Shown here: positions 33,373-43,287 of the stretch, one piece after another
Numbering within the stretch: the first letter of the stretch is position 1
Layout of the letters: every line of letters begins with the position of its first letter
Source: Planctomycetota bacterium
Lineage (GTDB): Bacteria; Planctomycetota; MHYJ01; JACQXL01; JACQZI01
Reading direction: 5' to 3'
NCBI GenBank assembly: GCA_016207825.1
Contig: JACQZI010000027.1
Location: forward strand, 62,001 to 126,000
Length of the DNA: 64,000 bases
The notes under the pieces: model-generated
Database searches by the model: none
The model's input: only the letters and a program-made list of their open reading frames with translations
What the model was told of the DNA's origin: nothing
Translations under genes and position numbers: made by a program

Positions 33373-34671
33373 ATGATGCAGTCAACAATCGGAAAAGCGG
33401 TTTCGTTCGAAGGAGTGGGCGTATTTTCCGGGAACAAGGTCAAGATAACCCTTGCGCCGGCCGCTCCGGATACGGGCGTTGTTTTTATCCGAAGCGACCT
33501 GAAAGACAGCCCGCGCATCCCGGCGACGGTTGATTTTGCCCAGACCAGATATCGCCATACCTGCCTGGTAAACAATGACGCATCGGTTGAGACGGTCGAG
33601 CATTTACTTGCATCCTTGCACGGATTCGGGATTGATAATTTGGAAATAACCATAGACGCGCCTGAATTGCCGGTGGGCGACGGCAGTGCGAATGAATTCA
33701 TTAAGCTCCTTCAATCGGCGGGTAAGGTCATGCAGGATTCTGCCAGGAAGGAATTTGCCCTTAAAGCGCCCGTGGCGATAGAAAAGAACGGGGTTTCTTT
33801 GGTGGCACTGCCTTCGGATGATAAGCTGACCGTTGATTATACTTTAAAATACGATGCGCCGATAATCGGGACGCAGAACATGAGGGTTTCTGTCAACCAG
33901 GACGAGTTCTTGAGGGAAATCGCGCCGGCAAGGACTTTTTGCCTGGCGGAAGAAATAGAACAGTTTAACAAAATGGGGCTGGGCAAGGGCGGCTCATATA
34001 AAAATACGTTGGTGGTGGATAAAGACAAGGTCGTGGATAACGAACTGCGTTTCCCCAACGAGTTTGTTCGCCATAAGATACTTGATTTAATCGGCGATTT
34101 ATTTTTACTGAATGTTTCCCTTAAAGCGCACATCATTGCTTTGAAGACCGGGCATGAGGATAATCTTAACCTGGTAAAGGCGCTGCACGGCGTGATAAAT
34201 TCAATCCAGCCCGCGTATCCGGCGAAAAGGGAAACGCTTTTGGACGTAAGGGAAATACAAAATATCTTGCCGCACCGCTATCCTTTTTTATTGATAGACA
34301 AAGTAATCAAGATGGAAGGATATTCGCGGGTGGTTGGCTTGAAGAACGCGACGGCAAACGAGCATTTTTTCCAGGGGCATTTCCCGGGGCAGCCGGTAAT
34401 GCCGGCGGTTTTGCAGTTGGAGGCGATGGCGCAGCTTGCCGGGGTGCTTTTATTGCGCCGGGCGGGAAATGAGAAGAAACTCGGGATTCTGATGGCGATA
34501 GATGGCGCAAAACTGAGGAAATCGGTCGTTCCGGGTGACCAGCTGTTTATCGAGGCTGAAACTATCCGTTATAAGACAAGAACGGCGGAAGTCCACGGGA
34601 AAATATTGGTTGATGGCGAGCTCGTTTCCGAGGCTGATTTTAAGTTTATGCTGGTAGATAAGGAAAACTAA
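33373..34671 (+). CDS. lpxC/fabZ: Fused LpxC deacetylase / FabZ dehydratase
   Basis: 432 residues. Residues 1-280 are LpxC (UDP-3-O-acyl-GlcNAc deacetylase): zinc ligands H77 (ETVEHLL), H234 and D238 (VRHKILDLIGD), catalytic H261 (KTGHEDN). Residues 288-432 are FabZ (3-hydroxyacyl-ACP dehydratase): LPHRYPFLLID, catalytic H336 in GHFPGQPVMP and E350. The fusion ties lipid A commitment to fatty-acid elongation and is known from Bacteroidetes and PVC-group bacteria. Confidence 0.95.
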   Translation: MMQSTIGKAVSFEGVGVFSGNKVKITLAPAAPDTGVVFIRSDLKDSPRIPATVDFAQTRYRHTCLVNNDASVETVEHLLASLHGFGIDNLEITIDAPELPVGDGSANEFIKLLQSAGKVMQDSARKEFALKAPVAIEKNGVSLVALPSDDKLTVDYTLKYDAPIIGTQNMRVSVNQDEFLREIAPARTFCLAEEIEQFNKMGLGKGGSYKNTLVVDKDKVVDNELRFPNEFVRHKILDLIGDLFLLNVSLKAHIIALKTGHEDNLNLVKALHGVINSIQPAYPAKRETLLDVREIQNILPHRYPFLLIDKVIKMEGYSRVVGLKNATANEHFFQGHFPGQPVMPAVLQLEAMAQLAGVLLLRRAGNEKKLGILMAIDGAKLRKSVVPGDQLFIEAETIRYKTRTAEVHGKILVDGELVSEADFKFMLVDKEN

Positions 34672-34674
34672 AGT

Positions 34675-35484
34675 ATGGCTAATATTCATTCTACCGCGGT
34701 TGTTTCTCCCAAGGCGCAACTGGATCCGGATGTGGAAATAGGCGCTTATGCCTTTATCGGGGACGATGTTATTATCGGAGCGGGTACGAAAATATGGAAT
34801 CACGTAACCATTACCGGCCACACCACGATAGGCAAAAATAACAAGATTCTTCCTTACGCGGCAATCGGGCTGGCGCCGCAGGATTTGACTTATAAAGACG
34901 AGCCGACTCAGGTTATTATCGGGGACAACAATACCATCAGGGAATTCGTCACGGTTAATCTGGGGGCGGTAAAGGGGGAAAGCAAAACGGTTATCGGTAA
35001 TAATAATCTTATCATGGCGTACAGTCATATCGCGCATGATTGCATTTTGGAAGACAATATCGTGATGGCCAATTCCGTCCAGCTGGCCGGGCATGTCAAG
35101 GTGGAGAAATGCGTTTCTTTCAGCGGGCTGGCCGGGGTGCATCATTTTACCACCATCGGGGAATATTCATTCGTCGGCGGGGTCAGCCGGATTGTGCAGG
35201 ATGTCCCGCCTTTTATGATGGTGCACGGAAATCCGGCAAGGGTCCGGGCGGTGAATATTATCGGGCTGGAGCGGCGCGGCTTTTCCGCGGAAGCCGTTAA
35301 GGCAATCAAGAGTGCTTACAAGCTTATCTGGCATTCCAAAAATACGCCGATGCAGGCGATAAGAATGCTGGAAAAGCAGAAGGATAACCTGCCGGAAGTT
35401 AATACTTTGATTCAATTCGTGAAGAGCGCGCAAAAAGGGGTGGAAGGAAGAGCCAAGGAGCTGCTTCGTAAAAAAGGTTTTTAA
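34675..35484 (+). CDS. lpxA: UDP-N-acetylglucosamine O-acyltransferase
   Basis: 269 residues. IHSTAVVSPKAQLDPDVEIG opens the beta-helix. The catalytic His is in AYSHIAHDC and the GVHHFTTIGE and GNPARVRAVN blocks are typical. The C-terminal helical domain starts near residue 195. It performs the first acylation of lipid A. It follows lpxC/fabZ by 3 bases. Confidence 0.94.
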   Translation: MANIHSTAVVSPKAQLDPDVEIGAYAFIGDDVIIGAGTKIWNHVTITGHTTIGKNNKILPYAAIGLAPQDLTYKDEPTQVIIGDNNTIREFVTVNLGAVKGESKTVIGNNNLIMAYSHIAHDCILEDNIVMANSVQLAGHVKVEKCVSFSGLAGVHHFTTIGEYSFVGGVSRIVQDVPPFMMVHGNPARVRAVNIIGLERRGFSAEAVKAIKSAYKLIWHSKNTPMQAIRMLEKQKDNLPEVNTLIQFVKSAQKGVEGRAKELLRKKGF

Positions 35485-35533
35485 ACACAGATATTTGTTT
35501 TCCGTATTTTGATTTAGCGCGATAAGGAGTTTT

Positions 35534-36523
35534 ATGAATTGGAAAAACAAGAAAGTCTTGGTCACGGGCGCCGGAGGGTTTATCGGCAGCCACCTGGTTG
35601 AAGAGCTGGTTAAAATGGGTGCCGATGTCAGGTGCTTTATCCGTTATAATTCGCGCGGCGATTGGGGCCAGATAGAGTTTTTACCGGAAAGAATAAAAGA
35701 CCACCTGGAAATTATCATGGGGGATTTGAAGGACAGCGATGCGGTCAGGAAAACCGCCAAGAAGTGTGATACGATTTTTCACCTGGGCGCGTTGATTGCC
35801 ATTCCTTATTCATACATACATCCGCTGGATTTTGTACAGACCAATATAACAGGGACGGTAAATCTTTTGAACGCCGCGTTGGAAAATAAAGTGGAAAAGT
35901 TTATCCACACTTCAACCAGCGAAGTTTACGGGACGGCGCAATACGTGCCGATTGATGAAGCGCATCCTTTGCGGGGGCAATCCCCTTATTCGGCGAGCAA
36001 AATCGGCGCGGACAAGATGGCGGAAAGTTATTACCGGGCGTTTGGCTTAAAGGTGGCGGTTATCAGGCCGTTTAACGCCTACGGACCGAGACAGTCTGCC
36101 CGGGCGATTATCCCGACGATTATCACGCAAGCTTTGACAAAAGGTATGATTCACCTTGGTTCTTTATCCCCGAAAAGGGATTTTACTTATGTGGGCGATA
36201 CGGTAAATGGTTTTATCAAGATTGCCGAATCGGAAAAATCCGTGGGTGAGGTGATTAATATCGGTTCAGGGAAGGAAATAAGCATCGGCGAACTGGCTGA
36301 TTTGATAGCTAAATTAAGTGTCCGGAAGATAAAAGTGGTTTTCGATGATAAACGGATAAGACCGCCTAAAAGCGAGGTCGAAAGGCTTTTAGCGGATAAT
36401 AATAAAGCGCATGATTTGATTAACTGGGAACCGACCGTTTCTTTGGAAGAGGGGTTAAAGAAAACAATAAGCTGGGTCAGGCAAAATATTAAGCGTTATA
36501 AATGTGATCTTTATAACGTGTAA
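35534..36523 (+). CDS. NAD-dependent nucleotide-sugar 4,6-dehydratase (LegB-like)
   Basis: 329 residues. Extended SDR with VLVTGAGGFIGSHL and the catalytic STSEVYG...SPYSASKIGADK. The blocks RPFNAYGPRQSARAIIPTII and LSPKRDFTYVGDTVNGFI closely recall the UDP-GlcNAc 4,6-dehydratase LegB of legionaminic acid synthesis. First gene of a seven-gene glycan operon; no nonulosonate synthase is in the window, so the end product is unsure. Confidence 0.8.
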   Translation: MNWKNKKVLVTGAGGFIGSHLVEELVKMGADVRCFIRYNSRGDWGQIEFLPERIKDHLEIIMGDLKDSDAVRKTAKKCDTIFHLGALIAIPYSYIHPLDFVQTNITGTVNLLNAALENKVEKFIHTSTSEVYGTAQYVPIDEAHPLRGQSPYSASKIGADKMAESYYRAFGLKVAVIRPFNAYGPRQSARAIIPTIITQALTKGMIHLGSLSPKRDFTYVGDTVNGFIKIAESEKSVGEVINIGSGKEISIGELADLIAKLSVRKIKVVFDDKRIRPPKSEVERLLADNNKAHDLINWEPTVSLEEGLKKTISWVRQNIKRYKCDLYNV

Positions 36524-36538
36524 GTAGGGACGTTTGAT

Positions 36539-37249
36539 ATGAAAAGAGCCGTAATTTTAGCCGGAGGAAAAGGCGCCAGGCTTGCGCCGTATTCCACCGT
36601 CCTTCCCAAGCCTTTGATGCCGATAGACAGCATGCCTATATTGGAAGTGGTTATCAGGCAACTTAAGTTTTACGGGTTTACCCAATTGACGATTGCCGTC
36701 GGGCATCTGGCCGAATTGATAGAATCATTTTTCGGAGACGGAAGAAAATGGGGTGTGAAGATCGATTATTCCAGGGAAGATAAGCCCCTGGGAACAGCCG
36801 GGCCTTTATCCTTGGTTAAGAATTTAAAGACGCCGTTTCTGGTGATGAACGGTGATTTGCTTACCACGCTAAGTTACAGGGATTTTATGAATTGCCATAC
36901 CAAATCCAAGGCGATTGCCACACTAGGGGTTTTTCAGAGAGCGGTTAAGATAGATTTGGGGGTAATAAAAAGCGACAGCAAAAATATTATCAGGGAATAT
37001 ATAGAAAAGCCGTCCTTGGAATATGATGTCAGTTCTGGAATTTATGCCTTCAATCCGTCCGTCCTGAAGCACATCCCAAAAAACAGGCGATTGGATTTGC
37101 CGGATTTGGTTCGTAATCTGATCGCAAATAAAGAAACTGTGATGGCGTATAAATTCAAGGGGTATTGGCTGGATATCGGGCGCCATGATGATTACGCGCA
37201 GGCCGCGGAAGAATTCAGCAGGAACCGGCGCAAGTTTTTAAGACAATGA
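36539..37249 (+). CDS. Sugar-phosphate nucleotidyltransferase
   Basis: 236 residues. VILAGGKGARLAPYSTVLPK is the nucleotide-binding signature, with NGDLLT (metal Asp) and GYWLDIGRHDDYAQA at the C-terminus. It makes an NDP-sugar from sugar-1-phosphate. In this operon it probably feeds the neighbouring epimerases and dehydratases. It overlaps the next gene by 4 bases. Confidence 0.85.
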   Translation: MKRAVILAGGKGARLAPYSTVLPKPLMPIDSMPILEVVIRQLKFYGFTQLTIAVGHLAELIESFFGDGRKWGVKIDYSREDKPLGTAGPLSLVKNLKTPFLVMNGDLLTTLSYRDFMNCHTKSKAIATLGVFQRAVKIDLGVIKSDSKNIIREYIEKPSLEYDVSSGIYAFNPSVLKHIPKNRRLDLPDLVRNLIANKETVMAYKFKGYWLDIGRHDDYAQAAEEFSRNRRKFLRQ

Positions 37250-38169
37250 AAAAAGCTTTAATCACAGGGGTAAACGGATTCAGCGGCATTCATCTGGCGG
37301 AGTTTCTTCTGGGTCAAAAGGTAAGTGTTTGCGGGATAGATATCTCTCCGAAGATTTCCCATCACTATAAAATCAGGACGGATATTAAATACATAAAGCT
37401 TGATATCCTTGATGCGAAGGCGGTATCAAAGGTAATCCGGGATATAAAACCGGATTATATTTTTCACTTGGCTGGTTTATTAAAGGGTGATAACCTTGCC
37501 GAGTTTTTAAAGGTGAACGTCCAAGGCACGCAAAATATCCTTGAAGCGGCATATGTCGTAAAATCAAAAGTCCTTATCAGCGGCTCGGCCGCTGAATACG
37601 GAATAGTTTCAAGCAAAGAGCTGCCTATTAATGAAGAAACGCCGCCGCGGCCCATCGGTTTTTACGGCATCAGCAAGCTGGCGCAGACGATGCTGGGATA
37701 CCAGTATTTTATAACCAGAGGAATGCCGGTTTGTTTAACCAGGGTGTTTAATATGACCGGGCCTGGGGAAAAGCAATCGATGTTTTGCTCTTCCGTCGCA
37801 CAACAGATTAAGCGCATTGCGGAGCGCACAGCAAAGCCGGTTATTTATGTCGGCAATATTACCCCGAAACGAGATTTTATTGATGTTCGTGATGTGGTTC
37901 GCGCGTATTGGGCGATTATTAACAAGGGAAAAATAGGCAGGATATATAATATTTGTTCAGGGAAAGCATACGCGATGAAAGATATTATAAAAATGATGGG
38001 GAAAATCGCCCGCGTGAAAAAGCTGGTTATAAAACCTGATCCGCGAAAGGTTCGCGCGATAGATATCCCGGTCCACAAGGGCGATTATTCGGCGCTCCGT
38101 AAAGATACCGGATGGAAGCCGGCAATCAAGCTTGAACAGACATTAAAAGATATTTTACAATTCGTATAA
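37246..38169 (+). CDS. SDR nucleotide-sugar reductase/dehydratase (GDP-mannose branch)
   Basis: 307 residues. ALITGVNGFSGIHLAE is the NAD(P) motif; catalytic SGSAAEYG and the tyrosine in FYGISKLAQ. The layout (ITPKRDFIDVRDVVRAY, DYSALRKDTGWKP) is close to GDP-6-deoxy-D-mannose reductase (Rmd) and GDP-mannose dehydratases. The exact reaction cannot be fixed from the sequence. Confidence 0.75.
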   Translation: MKKALITGVNGFSGIHLAEFLLGQKVSVCGIDISPKISHHYKIRTDIKYIKLDILDAKAVSKVIRDIKPDYIFHLAGLLKGDNLAEFLKVNVQGTQNILEAAYVVKSKVLISGSAAEYGIVSSKELPINEETPPRPIGFYGISKLAQTMLGYQYFITRGMPVCLTRVFNMTGPGEKQSMFCSSVAQQIKRIAERTAKPVIYVGNITPKRDFIDVRDVVRAYWAIINKGKIGRIYNICSGKAYAMKDIIKMMGKIARVKKLVIKPDPRKVRAIDIPVHKGDYSALRKDTGWKPAIKLEQTLKDILQFV

Positions 38170-38182
38170 GGAGTTGCTCTCC

Positions 38183-39163
38183 ATGAAAGCGCTTTATCTG
38201 GTAGCGGCTCTCCCCACCGCAAATAACCCCCGCACCGGCGTTTTTGTCAGAGAGCAGATTGATTCGCTTAGGGTTAAAGGCGTTGAGATAGATACGCTGG
38301 TCGTTAACGACAGAAAAGAGGATAAATACGGCGCTTATTTGAAGGCAATTGTCAAACTAAACAAAAAGATAAGGCAAAACAGATACGACTTTATACATGC
38401 GCATTATGGCTCTCTTGGTTTGATTGCCTGTTGCCAAGCCAAGTTGCCCTTCGCGATAACTTTCTGGGGGGATGATGTTTTAGGTACCCCGGATAAAACA
38501 GGACGTTATAAAACAAGAACGAGTTTGCTGGTTGCCTTAAACAAGATTAATGCCAATAAAGCATTCATGGTTATTGTCCAGTCTGAAGAGATGAAAAAAC
38601 GCCTGGGGAAACCTGACGCGTTTATCATTCCGTTCGGGGTTGATTTAAACCTGTTCAATCTTACTAATAAAGACGATGTTTGCGCAGCCTTAAAGATAAA
38701 TTCCGGTAAGAAACGGATTTTGTTTGCCAACGATTCCTCTATTCCGGTAAAACAATTTAACTTGGCCAGGAAAGTATTTGATGTGGTAAAAGAAAAACGT
38801 CCCAATACAGATTTGGTTGTTACAAATAAATATCCGCGCGAGGCGATGCCTTTATACATGAACGCCTGCGACGCGCTGATTCTTACGTCTTTACACGAAG
38901 GCTCCCCGAATGTAATTAAGGAGGCGATGGCCTGTAACCTTCCGATAGTTTCGGTTGATGTAGGTGATGTCCGCGAGGTAATCAAGGATACGAAAAACTG
39001 TTTCATCACTTCACGAGATCCGAAAGAAATGGCGGAGCGAATTATACAGATTTTTGATTCGGGCGAACGCAGCGACGGTCGAGAACATATCGGTCATTTA
39101 GATATAAATAATATCGCCCAGCAAATTATAGAAGCATATAAAAAAGCATGCAAAAAGTCTTAA
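38183..39163 (+). CDS. Glycosyltransferase family 4
   Basis: 326 residues from the ATG at 38183 (AAGGAG upstream). GT-B fold: N-terminal ALPTANNPRTGVFVREQID, middle FITFW-type ITFWGDDVLGTPD, and the C-terminal donor site with LTSLHEGSPNVIKEAMACNLPIV (E-x7-E). It transfers a sugar to a growing glycan at the inner face of the membrane. It overlaps the next GT by 16 bases. Confidence 0.85.
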   Translation: MKALYLVAALPTANNPRTGVFVREQIDSLRVKGVEIDTLVVNDRKEDKYGAYLKAIVKLNKKIRQNRYDFIHAHYGSLGLIACCQAKLPFAITFWGDDVLGTPDKTGRYKTRTSLLVALNKINANKAFMVIVQSEEMKKRLGKPDAFIIPFGVDLNLFNLTNKDDVCAALKINSGKKRILFANDSSIPVKQFNLARKVFDVVKEKRPNTDLVVTNKYPREAMPLYMNACDALILTSLHEGSPNVIKEAMACNLPIVSVDVGDVREVIKDTKNCFITSRDPKEMAERIIQIFDSGERSDGREHIGHLDINNIAQQIIEAYKKACKKS

Positions 39164-40323
39164 TGGTTGTTCACTCGTATTACCCTTCGGACCCGCGCGT
39201 AAAACGCGAAGCGGTTGCGCTGCATGATAAAGGGTTTGAGGTTGATGTCGTTTGTTTGCGGGAGAATAACGAGCGGCGGTATGAAACCGTAAACGGAATA
39301 GGCGTTCACCGCCTGCCTGTTAAAAGGCATAGGGGAAGCGGTTTTTTTATCTATTTGACCGAGTATTTGACTTTTTTCTTCTTAGCCTTATTAAAAACCT
39401 CTTCACTATTTATCGAAAAGCGCTACAAAATAATCCAAATACATACCTTGCCGGATTTTCTGGTATTTTGTTCTTTGGTTCCAAAATTATTCGGAGCCAG
39501 AGTTATACTGGATATGCATGAGGTCATGCCGGAATTCTTTTCCTACCGTTATGGCATTCCGAAAGAACACCCGGCAAATCGTATTATTCAGCTATCCGAG
39601 AAGTTGTCAATCATGTTTGCCGACCATGTGATTACGGTAAGCGATACGCTCAAAGAAATACTGGTTTTGCGCGGCGTCCCCGCTCATAAAATAACGATAA
39701 TAATGAATGTCGCGGATGAAAAACTATTTAAGCCGCGTGTAACGACACAGGTTAAGCAAAAAGTTTTTACATTGGCTTATCACGGATTGTTATCGGGTAT
39801 ATATGACCTTAACGTTGTTTTTACCGCTTTAAAAATACTTAGGGGGAAGATTCCAAATCTAAGGTTTATAGTTATCGGTAAAGGCCCGCAAGGCCCGGAA
39901 TATAAAAATGCCGTTTGTAAGTTAGGTCTGGAATCTGTCGTATCTTTTGAAGGGCATATGCCTCAGGAGAAAGTTATTCCATTGCTTAATAATGTTGATA
40001 TCGGAATTGTCCCGTTGGATAAAAGCGAGTTTACTCAGATTGCTTTTCCGACAAAAGTGGTTGAATACATTGCCATGGGAATACCGGTGATAACCGCTAA
40101 CCGAAAAACCGTTAAACAATATTTTAATGATAATACAATTGCCTTTTATGAGGCGGGCGACCCGCAATCTCTGGCGGATAGAATTATTGAATTATACCGG
40201 CATCCGGAAAGATTGAATAATCTGGTAAAAACCGCTTCGGATTGTTATAAAGAAATAAGCTGGGATAAAATGAAGAATCGGTATTATCAACTGATGGATA
40301 ATATTGTGGGAGGAACGAGATAA
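39148..40323 (+). CDS. Glycosyltransferase family 4
   Basis: 391 residues. MVVHSYYPSDPRVKREAVAL is the Gly-free N-terminal loop common in WcaL/ExpE-like GT4 enzymes; MHEVMPEFF, GLLSGIYDLNVVF, and the donor-binding FPTKVVEYIAMGIPVI follow. A hydrophobic stretch near residue 70-90 may touch the membrane. Its stop overlaps the next start (TAATG). Confidence 0.85.
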   Translation: MQKVLMVVHSYYPSDPRVKREAVALHDKGFEVDVVCLRENNERRYETVNGIGVHRLPVKRHRGSGFFIYLTEYLTFFFLALLKTSSLFIEKRYKIIQIHTLPDFLVFCSLVPKLFGARVILDMHEVMPEFFSYRYGIPKEHPANRIIQLSEKLSIMFADHVITVSDTLKEILVLRGVPAHKITIIMNVADEKLFKPRVTTQVKQKVFTLAYHGLLSGIYDLNVVFTALKILRGKIPNLRFIVIGKGPQGPEYKNAVCKLGLESVVSFEGHMPQEKVIPLLNNVDIGIVPLDKSEFTQIAFPTKVVEYIAMGIPVITANRKTVKQYFNDNTIAFYEAGDPQSLADRIIELYRHPERLNNLVKTASDCYKEISWDKMKNRYYQLMDNIVGGTR

Positions 40324-41246
40324 TGTATTTGGTTACGGGCGGCGCCGGTTTTATCGGTTCGCATATTGCGGAAGCTCTTGTTAAGCAGGGCAAGAAGGTG
40401 CGGATTCTGGATAATTTCTCTAAAGGCCGCATGGAAAACCTCAAAGGAATTCTCGATAAAATACAGTTGATAAAGGGTGATATCCGCAGTAAACCCGATG
40501 TAAGGCATGCGGTTAAGGGCGTTAAATATATCTTCCATGAAGCCGCATTATGCTCTGTTCCTAAATCACTGGATAATCCTGGAGAGTTTAATGAAGTAAA
40601 TGTTACCGGCACTTTAAATCTTCTTATGGCGGCACGTGAATACGATATTAAGCGGTTTGTCTTTGCTTCTTCAAGCTCAGTCTACGGCAATGATAAAACC
40701 TTTCCGAAAAAAGAATTCTTTTTCCCTCAGCCCATTTCCCCATATGCTGCCAATAAACTGACCGGAGAATATTATTGCCGTGTTTTCTGGGAATCTTACA
40801 GGTTGCCTACGGTTGTATTGCGTTATTTCAACGTTTTCGGCCCCAGGCAGAGGTTGGATGACCAGTATGCTGTGGTTATCCCAAAGTTCATTTCGTCATT
40901 GTTAAATAATCAAAAGCCTCCTGTTCATGGTGATGGCAGGCAATCCCGTGATTTTACTTATGTTGTTAATGTGGTTCGAGCCAATCTTATTGCTATAAAA
41001 GCCAGGCCGCATTCCTTTGGTAAGGTTTTTAATGTCGCTTGTAATAATGCGTACACCATATTAGATTTAATAAAGATTCTTAATAAGCTTATGGGAAAAA
41101 ATATAAAACCGGCTTTTTTGCCTTCCCGTAAAGGGGATATTAAACACAGCTGGGCTGATATTTCGCTTGCCAATAAACATTTGGGTTATAAACCGCTGGT
41201 CGGATTTGAAGAAGGGTTAAAACAAACCATAGAATATTTCAAGTAA
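40323..41246 (+). CDS. NAD-dependent nucleotide-sugar epimerase
   Basis: 307 residues. MYLVTGGAGFIGSHIAEAL, catalytic SSSSVYG and SPYAANKLTGEYY, then YFNVFGPRQ and DFTYVVNVVRA place it with UDP-GlcNAc/UDP-Glc 4-epimerases (WbpP/GalE-like). It should make the 4-epimer sugar for the two glycosyltransferases just upstream. Confidence 0.85.
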   Translation: MYLVTGGAGFIGSHIAEALVKQGKKVRILDNFSKGRMENLKGILDKIQLIKGDIRSKPDVRHAVKGVKYIFHEAALCSVPKSLDNPGEFNEVNVTGTLNLLMAAREYDIKRFVFASSSSVYGNDKTFPKKEFFFPQPISPYAANKLTGEYYCRVFWESYRLPTVVLRYFNVFGPRQRLDDQYAVVIPKFISSLLNNQKPPVHGDGRQSRDFTYVVNVVRANLIAIKARPHSFGKVFNVACNNAYTILDLIKILNKLMGKNIKPAFLPSRKGDIKHSWADISLANKHLGYKPLVGFEEGLKQTIEYFK

Positions 41247-41265
41247 CTACAACAGGAGATATATA

Positions 41266-41586
41266 ATGATAACCATTGATGACTTCAGGAAAATAGAATT
41301 GAAAACCGGTAAAATAATATCCGTGGAAAACCACTCCAACGCCGATAAATTATATGTGCTGAAGGTTGATATCGGCGGGGAAATCAGGCAGATTGTCGCT
41401 GGATTAAAACCGTATTTAAAACCCGAGGAATTGCTTAATAAGAATGTCGCGGTTGTAGTGAACCTTCAGCCGGCAATACTGCGCGGAGTAGAAAGCCAGG
41501 GGATGGTGCTGGCGGCTTCGGCAGAAGGATTGGTTACAATTTTAACCCCTGATAAAGAAGTGCCTCCCGGCTCCCGGGTATCTTAA
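41266..41586 (+). CDS. Stand-alone tRNA-binding (EMAP/CsaA-type OB) domain protein
   Basis: 106 residues. DFRKIELKTGKIISVENHSN, ADKLYVLKVDIG, RQIVAGL and VESQGMVLAAS match the C-terminal tRNA-binding domain of methionyl-tRNA synthetase and the CsaA family. It probably acts as a free dimeric tRNA-binding or chaperone protein, or as a detached MetG C-terminal domain. AGGAG lies before the ATG. Confidence 0.88.
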   Translation: MITIDDFRKIELKTGKIISVENHSNADKLYVLKVDIGGEIRQIVAGLKPYLKPEELLNKNVAVVVNLQPAILRGVESQGMVLAASAEGLVTILTPDKEVPPGSRVS

Positions 41587-42197
41587 TAAGGTTTCTTGGT
41601 TAAGCCGGTAACGCATCTCAGGTCTTTTATATTCCGCCGTGCTTTTGCCGGATTACCGTAAGCAACCGCCCGCGCCGGAATATCCTTTGTCACGACCGAG
41701 CCCGCCCCGATTAAAGCGTATTCGCCTATTTTCACGAATGGCAGTATGGTCGAACCCGCCCCGATTTGCGCGCCTTTTCCGATGGTCGGCCCTTTCATGC
41801 ATTCCCTGGAAAACTTGCATCCCGGATGCATATCATTGGCGATGGTCACTCCGGGCGCCATAAACGCGCCGTCCCCGATACTGGTAAACTGCGCCACGTA
41901 ACAATTGGAATGGATTTTGACGTCATTCCCGATTTTGCAACCGTAATCAATCACCGAATTATTCCATATCTTAAAATCGTTCCCGATAGAGTTTTCTTCC
42001 CTGATGATGACGTTATGTCCGGTCTCCAGGTTATCGCCTATTTTCGAGCCCAGATATACGATGCTCCCGCGCCTGACCTTGGCGTTTTTCCCGATAACCA
42101 GCGAACTATCCGCAATCTTCCTTTGCGGTTGGTAGCCGACTTCGGTATTCTTTTCGAATTTATATCCTCTACCTAACAAAATCTTTTTTCTTATCAT
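41583..42197 (-). CDS. Hexapeptide-repeat acyltransferase
   Basis: 204 residues from MIRKKILLGRGYK. Left-handed beta-helix repeats (VIIREENSIGNDFKIW, CKIGNDVKIHSN, IGEYALIGAGSVVTKDIPA) and GNPAKARR at the end match nucleotide-sugar N-acyltransferases (WbpD/WlbB-like). The probable catalytic region is VTIANDMHPG. It converges on the tRNA-binding gene (4-base overlap of ends) and its start overlaps the end of arcC by about 30 bases. Confidence 0.8.
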   Translation of the reverse strand: MIRKKILLGRGYKFEKNTEVGYQPQRKIADSSLVIGKNAKVRRGSIVYLGSKIGDNLETGHNVIIREENSIGNDFKIWNNSVIDYGCKIGNDVKIHSNCYVAQFTSIGDGAFMAPGVTIANDMHPGCKFSRECMKGPTIGKGAQIGAGSTILPFVKIGEYALIGAGSVVTKDIPARAVAYGNPAKARRNIKDLRCVTGLTKKPY

Positions 42198-43197
42198 TTG
42201 AGAATCCAATCAAAAGATTGTCCCCTTCTTTTTTATAATCCAAATCCGAATAAATATAAGTCCCGTTTTCCGGTTTAACCAGAGCTCTTTTAAGGTTGTC
42301 GGCAGAGGTTATGATGACCTTTCCGTCCACCTGTTCGAGGTACATTATCGCTGCTTTCACTTTCGGTCCCATGCTTCCGCTCCCGAAATGCCCTTCCTTT
42401 AAATATGCCTTTGCTTCGGTTAAAGACATCTTGTCAATCGCTTTCTGGTTTGGTTTTCCGTAATTTAGATATACTTTCGGAATCGTGGTTAATATTAAAA
42501 GCGTTTGCGCCTTCATCTCGCTTGCCAGTATTGCCGAGGCAACATCTTTGTCAATTACCGCTTCGATGCCTTCATAATCATTATCCGCTTTTTTCCAGAT
42601 GGGGATTCCGCCGCCGCCTAAGGCAATGACCACGTGCCCGTCCACGGCGAGGTCGTGTATCATCGGGCGCTGGATTATCTTTACCGGCATCGGGGATGCC
42701 ACCACACGGCGGTATCCGCGGCCGCTGTCTTCTTTCATCTGCCACTTGCGCTCTTTTTCCAGGATGCCCGCTTTTTCCTTGTCAAAGAAGGGGCCGATTG
42801 GCTTGGTTGGATTCTTAAATGCCGGGTCGTCTTTATTGACCACCACCTGCGTAATCATCGTGACGACATAGCGTTTTATTTTATGCCGCCTCAGTTCATT
42901 AAGTATTGCCTGCTGCAAAATATAGCCGATGCTCCCTTCGGACTTGGCGACGCAGACATCTATGGGCATTGACGGAACCTGCTCACTGGCGGATTCATTT
43001 TGTATTAGGATATTGCCAACCTGCGGGCCGTTGCCGTGCGTGATAACCAGGTCGTAATCTGCCTTAAGTAAAGGAAATAGCTCCTTGGCAGTGCGCGCGG
43101 CGTTGGCTTCCTGCTCGCTGATAGTCCCTTTTTCCTTCTCGGTCAGGAGCGCATTCCCGCCCAATGCTAATACCAATAGCGGTCTTGTTTTGTTCAT
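42169..43197 (-). CDS. arcC: Carbamate kinase
   Basis: 342 residues, somewhat longer than the usual 310. LVLALGGNALL, DLVITHGNGPQVGN, HVVIALGGGGIPI, AVIDKDVASAILA and FGSGSMGPKVKAA are the amino-acid-kinase blocks of ArcC. It makes ATP from carbamoyl phosphate or the reverse. No arginine deiminase or ornithine transcarbamoylase is nearby. The extra length is mainly the C-terminal tail, which is charged. Confidence 0.9.
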   Translation of the reverse strand: MNKTRPLLVLALGGNALLTEKEKGTISEQEANAARTAKELFPLLKADYDLVITHGNGPQVGNILIQNESASEQVPSMPIDVCVAKSEGSIGYILQQAILNELRRHKIKRYVVTMITQVVVNKDDPAFKNPTKPIGPFFDKEKAGILEKERKWQMKEDSGRGYRRVVASPMPVKIIQRPMIHDLAVDGHVVIALGGGGIPIWKKADNDYEGIEAVIDKDVASAILASEMKAQTLLILTTIPKVYLNYGKPNQKAIDKMSLTEAKAYLKEGHFGSGSMGPKVKAAIMYLEQVDGKVIITSADNLKRALVKPENGTYIYSDLDYKKEGDNLLIGFSNDKKKDFVR

Positions 43198-43287
43198 AGT
43201 TTTTATTAAGGATACCGGGTAAATGTTAAAACTGAATTATAGTAACTTTTGCCTTTGGGTCAATCAAAATAAGATTTAATCAATTCT